Shown here one piece after another: positions 50,601 through 56,150 of a DNA stretch of 64,000 nt. Numbering within the stretch: position 1 is the first letter of the stretch; each line of letters begins with the position of its first letter. Source of the DNA: Anadara kagoshimensis (taxonomy: Eukaryota; Mollusca; Bivalvia; Arcoida; Arcidae). The position numbers and the translations under genes are program-made. The DNA lies in the NCBI GenBank assembly GCA_021292105.1, contig CM037870.1, positions 27,389,416 to 27,453,415 on the forward strand. Direction: 5' to 3'. The notes beneath the pieces are model-generated. The model was not told where the DNA came from and did not search any database. It was given only the letters and a program-made list of their open reading frames with translations.

Positions 50601-53154
50601 ACAGCATAACATCTCTTGTTCAAGATGAGCCGGAACATGGCCGATAATTTAAACCATGGCTAATCATGTAAACCAAATAGCTTTATGTGAATCTCTTGTT
50701 TGATGGAAATGTGGAATTGCAAATAGTGTAAACATTTGGCTTACCATTCCCGGATTGATTTTGATGGACAGGGGCTATTGCTAATAATGTAAGCCAAACG
50801 GCTTACCATTCACGGTTTGATTTTGATGGGTCAGAACCATGGCTAATAATGTAAACCAACTGGCTTAACACCTCTTGTTTGATAGAGCAAACCCATGGTT
50901 AACAATGTAAACCAAACGGCTTACTATCTGGTTCCATAGACCAGAGCCATGGCTGATAATGTAGACCAAATGACTTAATGTCTCTTGTTTGATTAACCGG
51001 ACCAAATGACTTACCATTTACGGTTTGATTTCGATGGATCAGCCCCAGATGGACCAGATTTATGCCTAATATAATGTAAACCAAATTGCTTAACATCTCT
51101 TGTTTGATAGGTCAGAACCATGGCTAATGATGCTAACAAAATACGTTACCATCTTCGGTTTGATGGACCAGGGCGGGTCAAAGCTAATAATGTTAATAAT
51201 CTAAATTGCTTACCATCTCTGGTTTGATTCGAGATATTGGGGTTATAGGAAAGCGTGAAGATTTAATGAAGTGTGAGGCACAACATTTTAAATTCGTAAT
51301 TGCCATGCTCTTTATCACATATATCATTATAAAATGCATTTTATTTTTAAAGGATGTGCCTATCCTTCTGAAACATCCGCAATCACTTCCCTGGTGGAAG
51401 GTCACTTGTTTAACCTAATTTGCCAGTTTCAAAGTATGCTTTGGAAATGTGATTTGGACATGGATTGTTATGTTTGTTTTTGATTTGCATCTTTGCATTT
51501 GTATAAGCAGTGCCTTGTATAGATTTCTTTTTTGTTTTTCATTATTTAACCAAGTATTCAAAGCAATATGAAAAAATTAATGCATTAGAGTTTATATGTA
51601 TGGCAGTCATTCGCCTTAAGAAAATCATTCATGACTCATTATATCGTCGTTCGATGATGACGTAAAGGTTTGGTTCCCAGTGTGAGTGTCATCGACTAGA
51701 CACCTACGTTCGGAAACAACATGATCGTGTATGTGAGTGTCTACATGTGAGTGTACTCTATAGTAGATGTACAAGGAGAAAATAATAAATAAGATTGCAA
51801 ATATTGTAATAAAAAGGTAAAGTGAGTTCCAAAAATGAATTGTTGACACAAGGATATTGCAACCCTAGGCTTATCAATATCCTCAAAAAGTTTTATGGCC
51901 GTCAAAAGTATATCTCTGTATCCAAAATTACCTGGATATATTTGACGTCCAATAGTTCCATCTTCCTTTCATTCCAATTTGTTTACACACGTGGCGGGTG
52001 TAGCTAGCTAAACAGGACCTTACCCTTCCGGTCTCATTTCCCTGGTGAACGTTCACGTGTCTAACCTAACTGTTCCAAAGTTTTAACGTTGCTTCTGGAA
52101 TATGATTCGGACATGGATAAGTATGTTTGTTTTTATTAGCTAGCTAAACAGGAGGTGTAAACCCTTCCAGAGTACCTGCCCTCACCTCCTTGATGACAGT
52201 TCACGTGTTTAACCTGATTAGACAGGTTACGAGTTTTTACTTTCCTTTTAGATTGTGGTTTTGACATAAATTGGTATGTTTGCTTCTTTGTATTAGTATA
52301 GGCAGTGTCTCGTATTAGTTTGGTTGATATTAGGCGATGTTCTGATCCGATATAATTCTGAATCCTCTGAATTACTTTCTTATTTGTATTGTTTAAAATT
52401 TTACATTTTATTTTAAATATTTTATATTTTAAATAATATTCAAGATAGATCAAGACACCATTCCCTCGCACACATTCATAACTCATACTGAGTTTTTGCA
52501 TTATACACACGTCCTTTAAAAACAACATTTCAATATGTACCATACATATTTATAACCCTGCCCCATCTTGCAAAAAAAATTAGTTTTAGATCATCTAGGA
52601 TAGTTGACATTTCGATTTTGTAGTTTAATAAAGGCCAGTATTTGTACAAAAACTATTTCCAAACAATTTTTGTCATATATTTCATGTGAAATAGTAAAAA
52701 AAAATTTTAAAAACCTTGAAACATTTTGACGTAGCACCAAAAAACTTAAGAGAACATTTACATTATAGTTTGTGTTATTTCTTTTTTTTCTTTTTTTAAA
52801 TAATTATAATAATAAATAAATAATAAATAACACCCCTAGAAATTTTAAGTGTTGCTTTGGAACAACGGAGGAATGCATTTAATTAAATTGACTGCTTGTT
52901 AAAATCAGAAAAAACTCAAGACCTAAGGTATAATCCCTCATGCAAAGTATTTCTTAAGCTAAACTTGGTTAAATATATTTTGATCCTTTTTGATATTTTT
53001 AACCCCTTGAATAAATTTTGGTTTTACAATTTTATGTCCAAGCACTACTGATGAGGAATTATATTCCGAAAAGGCCATCTAGTCTGTAAAATTAAAACTG
53101 GTATAAAATTAATTTTGACTTACCAGCATTATTCTTACTGCATACAGTTCCCAT
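26609..53154 (-). CDS. Unrecognised multi-exon gene, predicted single-pass membrane protein
   Basis: I do not recognise the family. Core exons (minus): 46460-46396, 44145-43884, 43319-43201, 40241-40164, 36116-35917, 34453-34344, 34211-34107, 33066-33008, 32488-32425, 32141-31803; these join in phase (0,1,0,0,2,1,1,0,1) into about 467 codons without a stop. Further exons 30328-30130 and 27828-27505 join each other (phase 1) but the step from 31803 to 30328 is out of frame, so a small exon (3n+2 nt) is missing or the first chain ends at its own stop (TAA just past 31803). The N-terminal half is beta-strand-like with Cys and sequons (NCST, NITN); then one hydrophobic segment (ISILVVTVIWFIVF); then a Ser/Thr-rich, later Lys/Arg-rich tail, probably cytoplasmic. 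53154-53124 is a phase-compatible candidate first exon and 26688-26609 a candidate last exon. The donor at 35917 (GTGACG) is weak; a split into two genes, the second starting at the ATG at 34449, is possible. Confidence 0.5.
27090..27352. mobile_element. MITE, TTAGCTAAGATTTTCCTTAA family, copy 2
   Basis: Left GGTTTCACAATCATTCCTAA then GCTAAGATTTTTCTTAACTT; right TAGTTAAGGAAAATCTTAGC then TAAGGACGGATTGTGAAAAC. Same family as 10013-10264. Confidence 0.75.
27505..27828 (-). CDS. Unrecognised gene: basic, Lys/Arg-rich tail exon
   Basis: Acceptor CTTGACAG, donor GTAAGT, phase 1 at both ends. Reads KISPGNNSLRDVPLMEESED, a KKKTVKRRTKSEETKKEE block that resembles a bipartite nuclear signal, an alternating I/V-E-K stretch, then a Cys cluster (TPSCCCDEG) and RCRKTVSGGCSG. 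Low complexity, likely disordered. Confidence 0.65.
27980..28218. mobile_element. MITE, TAGGTAAACAA...TTGTTTACCTA family
   Basis: Left TAGGTAAACAATATTGGCCT, GTCCTCTTGACCTTTGATTT; right GATCAAACGGACAGGTCAAT, GTTGTTTACCTA. A second copy lies at 54714-54959. The 84-aa frame within is incidental. Confidence 0.75.
28438..28700 (+). repeat. Interspersed repeat family A, well preserved
   Basis: GTCACAGTATTGTTGATAAG, TTTGATGTCTCTGTGTCCAG, GATTGCCCTGGATATATTTG, ACGTCCCATAGTTCCATG, TAGCTAGCTAAACAGGAGGT, TTCCGGAGCACCCAGTCTCA and GTTCACGTGTCTAACC. Useful as the family reference copy. Confidence 0.85.
29128..29340 (-). mobile_element. Hammerhead-bearing repeat with an intact core
   Basis: On the minus strand: AATATACCTAAGG-like 5' part with TTCCCTCATGCAAAGTATTT, CCTTAGCTTAATTTGG, GGTCCTTTGGGTTGC, TTTTGGCCCAAGC, then the ribozyme (29191-29146) and GTAAAATTAAAACTGGTATA. 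The layout (ribozyme next to a conserved GTAAAATTAAAACTGG end) resembles the hammerhead-bearing ends of Penelope-like retroelements and retrozymes; that class assignment is inference. Confidence 0.75.
29146..29191 (-). ncRNA. Type I hammerhead ribozyme, complete core
   Basis: Minus-strand order: helix I 5' strand AGCACTA (29191-29185); CTGATGA (29184-29178); helix II GGAAT-TGT-ATTCC (29177-29165); GAAA (29164-29161); short helix III within ACGGCCGU; cleavage triplet GUC ending at 29153; helix I 3' strand TAGTGCT (29152-29146), fully complementary to the first strand. Every conserved core base is present. Helix III is only about 2 bp with a GGCC loop, typical of retroelement hammerheads that work best as dimers. 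It lies in sense orientation in the predicted intron between 30130 and 27828. Confidence 0.85.
30130..30328 (-). CDS. Unrecognised gene: Ser/Pro-rich exon
   Basis: Acceptor CTTTTTCAG, then KNMDRRPVNPSPGSGSSV, several Cys, KQRRPTPIVVTQAP and FRKKYRRLSPSQKAIYKK, with donor GTAGGT (phase 1). Its start phase (0) does not match the 31803 donor (phase 1). The internal ATG (MDRRP) could be a start if this is a separate transcript. Confidence 0.6.
30463..30550 (+). repeat. Family A 3' fragment
   Basis: CCTGTCTAGCCTGACTTGTC, AGTTCCAAAGTTTTCACTTT and GATTCGGACAGGGATAACTG. Confidence 0.75.
30645..30750. repeat. TTTCGCG-type MITE fragment
   Basis: Repeated ATTTTCGCGTCATC, ATTTTCGCGTGAACG, AAATTCGCGTGATTCGCC, ending ACAATTACAGTA. 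Related to the TA-flanked element at 45512-45740. Confidence 0.5.
31165..31460 (+). mobile_element. tRNA-derived SINE, 5'-truncated
   Basis: GGTATTCGAACCCCGAACGG (B-box), GTCTGACCCAAGACTTGAAA, CAAGCACTCGGCATTTC, TTCGGATGGGA, CATCAGCGCAACGCACAGGC, TTTCTGCATC and TCTCGATATAAGTGAAATAT. Confidence 0.8.
31803..32141 (-). CDS. Unrecognised gene: largest tail exon
   Basis: Acceptor CATGGTAG; 339 nt, phase 1 in and out; donor GTAAAG. Reads GSSCNLESNVERLTKNINIK, then LTGVWGLEREPEVQMSH, HRDRLRDSLASFISFTSTDS, a Ser-rich run and DSSRRKSSKNVQ. Read through the donor, the frame continues GKVDSSR and stops, so this could also be a terminal exon. Confidence 0.65.
32425..32488 (-). CDS. Unrecognised gene: 64-nt exon
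   Basis: Acceptor ATTTCAG, donor GTAAGT; phase 0 to 1. Reads HKALPMKMVPSKKDLGTCKT then Q. Confidence 0.6.
32795..32985 (+). repeat. Family A, partial
   Basis: TTGATATATCTGACGTCTCA, ACAGGAAATGCTTACTCTTC, CACCCGGTCTCACTTCTCCG, GTGGAAGTTCACGTG and GATTCGGACATGAACTAG. Confidence 0.75.
33008..33066 (-). CDS. Unrecognised gene: 59-nt exon
   Basis: Acceptor TTTTGTAG, donor GTAAGT; phase 1 to 0. Reads (P)VLDETTSIDKSYLTEYGVH. Confidence 0.6.
34107..34211 (-). CDS. Unrecognised gene: Ser/Thr-rich exon after the hydrophobic segment
   Basis: Acceptor TTTTTCCAG, donor GTAAGT; phase 1 both ends. Reads ASRHKSVGSDTGYFSTNCSE then GTSIFTTDSSHRMH. Confidence 0.65.
34344..34453 (-). CDS. Unrecognised gene: hydrophobic (transmembrane or signal) exon
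   Basis: Acceptor TGTACTTCAG, donor GTAAGA. Only one entry phase (2) gives a frame compatible with the next exon, yielding YMMDTPISILVVTVIW, FIVFNTTQS and LHFTLEVFSSY. Either the membrane span of one long protein, or, read from ATG 34449, a signal peptide beginning a separate protein. Confidence 0.6.
34624..34802. mobile_element. TA-flanked MITE, CAGTCAAACCTG family, copy 2
   Basis: CAGTCAAACCTGGCTTAAAG at the left, TAGACCAATTCGACTG at the right, TA on both sides; inside, TATATAAGGGCCACC and AAGGCCGATTTTACTGGTTC. Confidence 0.75.
34950..35640. repeat. 240-bp tandem repeat, three diverged units
   Basis: TTTTATCACTTTTCATT-like starts lie at about 34983, 35233 and 35473 (spacing near 240). Each is followed by AAACCAAG...CTTG, TTTCGATAGACT, CATAGCAACATNATTCTTCG and AGTTTTAAGTAATTGTCTGG. 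Non-coding. Confidence 0.7.
35917..36116 (-). CDS. Unrecognised gene: exon ending before the membrane segment
   Basis: Acceptor CGCTTTTCCAG; phase 0. Reads GLEYKEILFYFPRGSIL, SPTRCTGCTLQDVEDVPQ, DNSVDINITNIKNIIVLPVF and DLTSAGDSP. A weak donor (CC then GTGACG) at 35917 gives phase 2, which fits the next exon; without splicing the frame stops at once (TGA at 35915-35913), so this may instead be a terminal exon. Confidence 0.55.
37105..37250 (-). repeat. Family A, degenerate fragment
   Basis: TTAAACACGTAAACTTCCAC, GACCTGTTGCTCCAGAAAGA, GTTTAGCTATCTGTACTTGC. Diverged. Confidence 0.55.
37527..37635. repeat. Hairpin, 109 bp
   Basis: GCTTTGTAGTGAAGACAAAG, AAATCTTGACC pairs with GGTTGAGATTTTTATGTCTT, CATTACAAAGCGG around a central AGGGATGAGATCC region. 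Confidence 0.6.
39362..39600 (+). mobile_element. Second SINE type with tRNA(Leu/Ser)-like head
   Basis: GGCATGGCTGAGTGGTACTG (A-box-like) and GTAGGTTCCAAACGC (degenerate B-box), ending GCTACAGAGGACGCTTACAA and an AAGTAAGTAAGG tail. Different body from the 7640 SINE. Confidence 0.55.
40164..40241 (-). CDS. Unrecognised gene: 78-nt exon
   Basis: Acceptor GTTTTACAG, donor GTAAAT; phase 0 both ends. Reads VVLVSTVSRHYLATLDD then IHEFVYTLQ, with alternating hydrophobics as in beta strands. Confidence 0.7.
40856..42149. mobile_element. Non-autonomous hAT-like transposon with 8-bp duplication
   Basis: Terminal inverted repeats CAGGCATGGGG / CCCCATGCCTG bound a 1294-bp element. Immediately outside is a perfect 8-bp direct repeat CTTTTTTA (40848-40855 and 42150-42157). 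Eight-base duplications and CAG-starting ends are typical of hAT elements. Both ends carry many subterminal copies of TAATGCATTAC / TGTAATGTAATGC, the kind of sites hAT transposases bind. No transposase frame is present. Lies in the intron between 43201 and 40241. Confidence 0.85.
42520..42605 (+). repeat. tRNA-like SINE head followed by (TC)n
   Basis: CACTGCGGTAGCTTAGTTGG, TAGACTGCTC and GTGGGTTTGAACCCCGG, then TCTCTCTCTCTC. Head of the 7640 SINE family with the body missing. Confidence 0.65.
43201..43319 (-). CDS. Unrecognised gene: sequon-bearing exon
   Basis: Acceptor TTTTTTTTGCAG, donor GTGAGT; phase 1 to 0. Reads VPEKVTLISGQGTTHVFAIL then SNCSTHDADITLSGYCHGSK; two Cys and one sequon suggest a secreted or lumenal fold. 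Confidence 0.72.
43884..44145 (-). CDS. Unrecognised gene: 262-nt exon
   Basis: Acceptor GTTTTACAG, donor GTACAA; phase 0 to 1. Reads SSHRERREKIGRNHDSMCLP, NGKKGKCIIEMTSAII, SPNDLRRVQTSITERYVI, ILSICITIPGSRKSTVVF and ENANIHWGKLRVARQ. Strand-rich composition; no family recognised. Confidence 0.72.
44970..45160 (-). mobile_element. SINE 3' part, minus strand
   Basis: GTTGAGTAATAGTGTTTAAC, AAGAATATTTCACTTATATC, GAGACGTCGCCAGCTATAGG, CTGTGCGTTGCACTGATGGC, TTATACAGCAGGGTTCTTTA. Clear inverse of the 7640 family tail. Confidence 0.75.
45286..45345. repeat. Compact hairpin, TGTCATATTATAAATTTTTG family
   Basis: TGTCATATTATAAATTTTTG, AAT pairs perfectly with ATTCAAAAATTTATAATATG, ACA around a short loop. 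A second, longer and imperfect one follows at 45351-45413. Confidence 0.7.
45512..45740. mobile_element. TA-flanked MITE with CTGTAAAGGGG ends
   Basis: Ends CTGTAAAGGGG and CCCCTTTACAG, flanked by TA on both sides; inside are repeated TTTCGCG motifs. Tc1/mariner-type target duplication is inferred. Related sequence at 49690-49905 and 30645-30750. Confidence 0.75.
46396..46460 (-). CDS. Unrecognised gene: 65-nt exon
   Basis: Acceptor TGATTTTCAG, donor GTATGA; phase 1 to 0. Reads KVVENPISAGTSRNTSKASD then Y. The first coding exon is further upstream. Confidence 0.5.
46600..48418. repeat. 35-bp minisatellite, about 50 units
   Basis: Unit GTTGGTTTGTACAAAAACAC plus CTGTTCATGTAGAGC. The right part (about 47935-48418) is homogeneous, with units alternating TTCATG/TTTATG/ATCATG. 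The left part is diverged (TGGAGC for TAGAGC) and has higher-order duplications: about 203 bp (46693 vs 46896) and 208 bp (47533 vs 47741). Because 35 is not a multiple of three, each reading frame cycles through all three frames; the 163- and 184-residue open frames arise where the TAG is mutated to TGG. No splice or start context supports coding. Confidence 0.95.
49003..49149. repeat. Long near-perfect hairpin, 68-bp arms
   Basis: Left arm 49003-49070 (TAAGAAATGACATTTCTG, GTATTTCAAGAGG, GCAAGATAGTGTGGCACGTG, CCAAATTC) pairs with right arm 49082-49149 with about six differences; the loop is only 11 nt (AAATCTTCATC). Could be a young palindromic element or a precursor of small RNAs. No related copy seen in the window. 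Confidence 0.85.
49333..49593. mobile_element. MITE with TAGTGCGT...ACGCACTA ends
   Basis: Ends TAGTGCGT / ACGCACTA, then TTTTGACCTGCCCGTTTGAC, CTTTAATTTGAATAT matched inverted by ATATTCAAATTAAATTCAAA, CGTTCAGGTCAAAC. The subterminal block resembles the 27980 family but the outermost bases differ. Confidence 0.65.
49690..49905. repeat. TTTCGCG MITE relative
   Basis: ACTGTAAACGTATTTATTTT, CGCGGTGTACTAG; closes with AACACGCGAAATTTAATACG, TTCACA. Diverged relative of 45512-45740. Confidence 0.5.
50095..50245. repeat. Degenerate CAGTCAAACCTG-family MITE
   Basis: AAGACCACCTGCTTTTAAAA, CCCAATTCCTCTTTATTC, AAGGCCCACCTGTCCATAAA, GGTTCCTTGTGTGGTTTTTA. Ends have decayed. Confidence 0.55.
50600..51235. 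repeat. Degenerate tandem array, about 55-65 bp unit
   Basis: Roughly ten units of CATGGCTAATAATGTAAACC, AAACGGCTTACCAT, CTCTTGTTTGATGGATCAG-like sequence. Units alternate between CTCTTGTTTGAT and CACGGTTTGATTTTGATGG, suggesting a two-type higher-order unit of about 115-120 bp. Confidence 0.75.
51340..51490 (+). repeat. Family A, partial
   Basis: AGGATGTGCCTATCCTTCTG, TCACTTCCCTGGTGGAAGGT, CACTTGTTTAACCTAATTTG and GATTTGGACATGGATTG. Confidence 0.7.
51625..51849 (-). CDS. Candidate coding segment with a hydrophobic helix
   Basis: A minus frame of up to 74 codons with FWNSLYLFITIFAILFIIF as a strong membrane helix, then a polar His-rich stretch (HSHVDTHIHDHVV) and a Ser-rich end before the stop at 51625. 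It could be the last exon of a membrane-protein gene, but its upstream side runs straight into a family A repeat and I see no acceptor. Unsupported beyond composition. Confidence 0.25.
   Translation of the reverse strand: MSTIHFWNSLYLFITIFAILFIIFSLYIYYRVHSHVDTHIHDHVVSERRCLVDDTHTGNQTFTSSSNDDIMSHE
51840..52290 (+). repeat. Family A, two copies in tandem
   Basis: Copy 1 (51840-52138): TTGACACAAGGATATTGCAA, CCTAGGCTTATCAA, TTGACGTCCAATAGTTCCAT, GTTCACGTGTCTAACC and TTCGGACATGGATAAGTATG. Copy 2 (52136-52290) begins TAGCTAGCTAAACAGGAGGT and repeats the second half. Confidence 0.8.
52880..53106 (+). mobile_element. Hammerhead-bearing repeat, core kept
   Basis: CTTGTTAAAATCAG-like start, AATCCCTCATGCAAAGTATT, TCTTAAGCTAAACTTGG, TTGATCCTTTTTGATATTTT, then the ribozyme and TGTAAAATTAAAACTGGTAT. 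Its end lies about 16 bp from the donor of the candidate exon 53154-53124. Confidence 0.75.
53041..53084 (+). ncRNA. Type I hammerhead ribozyme, core intact, AUC triplet
   Basis: AGCACTA (53041-53047), CTGATGA (53048-53054), helix II GGAAT-TAT-ATTCC (53055-53067), GAAA (53068-53071), short helix III region AGGCCAU, triplet AUC (53077-53079), helix I return TAGTCT (53080-53085). All core bases are present, but one base is missing in the 3' strand of helix I, leaving about 4 bp (ACTA/TAGT). AUC is permitted (NUH rule) but usually slower than GUC. Confidence 0.65.
53124..53154 (-). CDS. Candidate first coding exon (MGTVCSK)
   Basis: ATG at 53154 reads MGTVCSKNNA plus one base before a strong donor GTAAGT. 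Phase 1 fits the acceptor at 46460. The N-terminus MG-x-x-C-S has the look of a myristoylation/palmitoylation signal, which sits oddly with a secreted N-terminal half. Short and weakly supported. Confidence 0.3.
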
Positions 53155-53469
53155 GTTTGTAAATATTACTACTGTATTACTACTGTACTCGTGGTATGTC
53201 TTTCTATTGTACTCGCTATACACTTTATACTCTTTCTACTTCTCACCACACCTTCGTCGTGGTTGCTATGGCAGATGCTTACACAGTTCATCAAATATAA
53301 CTTCCGATCATACTGAATATTCTTGCTACTCTGAATGTTAGGGCGTGTAATGTGCCCCCGACTGCGATTTTTCTCACTTTTACAATGTATAAGGGGCGTT
53401 TCTAAGGACACAATTTACACCCATATGCATCGTTATGACCGCAGTAACACTTTTTGGGAACCTCCATTA

Positions 53470-53505
53470 GTCTAGGTCGTCTAGTGCTGTAAATATAAAA
53501 CTGGT
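53470..53505 (+). repeat. Truncated hammerhead repeat end
   Basis: AGGTCGTCTAGTGCTGTAAA then TATAAAACTGG: only the post-cleavage part of the family. Confidence 0.55.
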
Positions 53506-53723
53506 TATATAAATTATATAGCCCTGGGTTAATTACTTATTTCTAAGCAGAATATACTTTCGTTGCATAAAGTTCCCTTAGAGGGAACAAGCTCTACAAA
53601 AGTATTTAACTGTGAAACAAATACACCCTAGACAGGAAAAGCAGGCATATTATTATTGCTGCAATGAAGACGAAAGTTGAAAATAGCTTAAAATGAATCC
53701 TTTTATAGGTGTCATTATCATAT

Positions 53724-53930
53724 TATACCAGTTTTATTTTTACAGCACTAGACGGCAGTTTCGGAAAACAATTCCTCATCACATAGTGCTTAGACCAAAA
53801 TTATTCAAGATGTTGAAAAGATACCCAAAGACCCAAAATATCTATTACCAAATTTAGCTAAGGAAATACTTTGCATGAGGGAGTATACCTTAGTTTTGAG
53901 GAATTTCAAATTTTAACTAACTTAATTGAT
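53724..53930 (-). mobile_element. Hammerhead-bearing repeat, core disrupted
   Basis: Minus strand: TAAGCACTATGTGATGAGGA, ATTGTTTTCCGAAACTGCCG, TCTAGTGCTGTAAAAA. GAAA, GUC and helix I are intact, but CTGATGA has become GTGATGA with an inserted base. Lies about 620 bp from the opposite-facing copy at 52880-53106. Confidence 0.7.
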
Positions 53931-54299
53931 GCATAAGCTTTTAGCTACAAACATGTTCTATTAAAAAATTAAACCTGAACAAAAAAATATAATACACTAA
54001 TCGCCAAGAAAACCTATCTGAATCAATTTTCATTCCAATCCCTCGAACACCTCAGATACTGGGGACAAGAGTGATTTTTCATTAAGTTTGAAAATCCTTC
54101 GCCTATGATTTTACAATAAATCTGCCAGAATGAAAAAAATAAATTCATATACTGTGAAGTTATAAGTTTAATACAAATTTTCGACAGGCAATTTAGGCAG
54201 GTTGCACTGTGTTTTTGTTTTCGAATCGAAAGATGGAGAGGTATTTTTTATGACTGTTTGTTTATCACCAAAACATGAATATCTATTATCAGAGTTGGT

Positions 54300-54560
54300 T
54301 TCCAGGCAAGAATGGAAAAGCGTTTAAACGAAATCAATCCCCAAAACAAAGTGAAAACTTAAACAGGGAAGTAGGTCCGGGTGCTCCGGAAAGGAAAGTA
54401 CCTCCTCTCTAGCTATATGCACCCTGTACGTGTGCAGTTAAAATTGAGAATGAAAGGAAGGTTTCAAGGAATTTAGAGGCGTCAAAAATATCGAAGATAA
54501 TTTTGAATACACAGAGATATTATTCTTATCAACAATATTGTGATGACGTCCATAACTTTA
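54300..54560 (-). repeat. Family A, diverged inverted copy
   Basis: CAAAACAAAGTGAAAACTTA, GGTCCGGGTGCTCCGGAAAG, ACCTCCTCTCTAGCTATATG, GTGCAGTTAAAATTGAGAAT and CACAGAGATATTATTC. Confidence 0.7.
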
Positions 54561-54713
54561 GGGTATTGATACTATTCTTCTTTACTATTCTACCAATATT
54601 GTGTTTTAACACCAAGAAGTAGACACATATACTTATATGTCGGATAATCTCTCCCTCCATAAACGGTTACCGGCTCTCTGAATGCATTGTAATTAGATCA
54701 TGGACGACATATA

Positions 54714-54959
54714 TAGGCAAACAACATTGACCTGTCCGCTTGACCTTTAATTTAATTATTTATTATGAACAAGTATAATTATATAGGGAACTTATGTGTT
54801 TATATCGTCCACATAATGAAAAACACTAAGCATGAACACTATTCATGTATCATGTATTCATGAACTGCGAATTCTAATACTACCCATGTAATATGTCAAT
54901 TCTCCCACATTAATATCCATAATTTTAGGTCAAGCGGACAGGTCAATGTTGTTTACCTA
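54714..54959. mobile_element. MITE, TAGGTAAACAA family, copy 2
   Basis: TAGGCAAACAACATTGACCT, GTCCGCTTGACCTTTAATTT; right AGGTCAAGCGGACAGGTCAA, TGTTGTTTACCTA. Same ends and length class as 27980-28218. Confidence 0.78.
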
Positions 54960-55459
54960 TACATACTTGAATTTTTTTCTCCTGTTTGTCTCCCATATAT
55001 AGACAATAGCACAAGCTATTAAAATCATGATAAATCAGTCAATTAAATACAAGTTTGTTCTTCTTACTAAATAGTAATAATTAGGTGTTTTTTAATTAAC
55101 TAACCAATTAATAACTTCTCTTAACACCTAGTTATAGCTGAAAATTGATACGAGAGAGAGAGGGGGTATGATCTTGAAGCAGATGTTCATTCTGGTTGCT
55201 GGTTAAGAAATATGAATTTAAGATAGTGATCTTAATGGATTGTCTGATTGTTTTATATAGAGCAGGTCACCTACTATATAGCAGGAATTATTGCATTATT
55301 TTGCTTTTTTTCAAATCACTAGAAAAATCAAAATTATTTTACGTGTAACAGTGCAATTCTTAAAATTATCAGTGTGAAATGCTTATTTAATGTCTTTTCG
55401 TCGTTAAATGTAACCTAAAGAGAAGTCTTGTAAACAAATTGACGTGTTTTGACACTTTC

Positions 55460-55870
55460 TTATGGAAGTGTTGACAATTTTTATATTTCTGTTAATGTTT
55501 AATTTGTATAGTTTTCGGATCGAAACGTGGAGGGATATTGTTTATTCATGTTTGTTTATCACCAAAGACAGTAATCTCATTTTCTTTTCAGAAAATGTTG
55601 AAAATATTGAAACTCCCCTAGTTCGTTTAATTTTGATTGTTTCCGAATCGAAACGTGGAGGGGTATTGTTTATGCGTGTTTGTTTATCACCAAAAACAAT
55701 AATCTCATTTTCAGAAAATGTTGAAAATATTGAAACTCCCCTAGCTCGTTTAATTTGGATTATTTTCGAATCTAAACGTGACGTGGAGGGGTATTGTTTA
55801 TGCATGTTTGTTTATCACTTAAACAATAATCTTTATTTTGAAAATATTGAAAGTTCCCTATGCAGGAATA
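55460..55870. repeat. About 125-bp tandem repeat, three units
   Basis: ATCGAAACGTGGAGGG at 55519, 55647 and (as TAAACGTGACGTGGAGGGG) 55773, each followed by TATTGTTTATGCATGTTTGT, TTATCACCAAAAACAATAAT and GAAAATATTGAAACTCCCCT. The same motif starts each 1.53-kb unit further right. A 142-residue plus frame runs through all units but has repeat composition. Confidence 0.75.
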
Positions 55871-56079
55871 ATAGGTGCAGCTTATTTTGACATGGAAAAA
55901 ACATAGGGAAATTTACAAGAAAACCCAAGGATACATTAAACTTATCTTCAAACTACACTAAGGTATGGCGTATTTCGTAGTTAAGGAGTTGAATAAGCTT
56001 AGAAAATACTTGAACCAGGGACATTGCAAACCTTAACTTATCCAGGCCCTCAACCTTGTATGGTAGTCGTCACAATATT

Positions 56080-56082
56080 GTC

Positions 56083-56150
<68 letters not shown>
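56080..56150. repeat. (AT)n microsatellite
   Basis: About 70 bp of TA repeats. It lies at the junction between a family A fragment and the 1.53-kb array. Confidence 0.95.

Larger units (their letters stand above)
48420..55440. other. Repeat-rich stretch with only tentative exons
   Basis: Contains the 147-bp hairpin, MITEs, family A copies, a degenerate 60-bp array and hammerhead-bearing repeats. Two weak minus-strand coding candidates are listed (51625-51849, 53124-53154). Otherwise no gene is supported. Confidence 0.5.

Noticed and set aside
52136-52543. 135-aa minus frame as a gene
   Set aside because: Its C-terminal third is family A repeat and the rest is AT-rich low-complexity sequence.
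53153-53341. 62-aa plus frame with a hydrophobic start and SSSNITSDHTEYSC end
   Set aside because: Composition is suggestive of a membrane tail, but there is no convincing splice context and it overlaps a minus-strand candidate exon.
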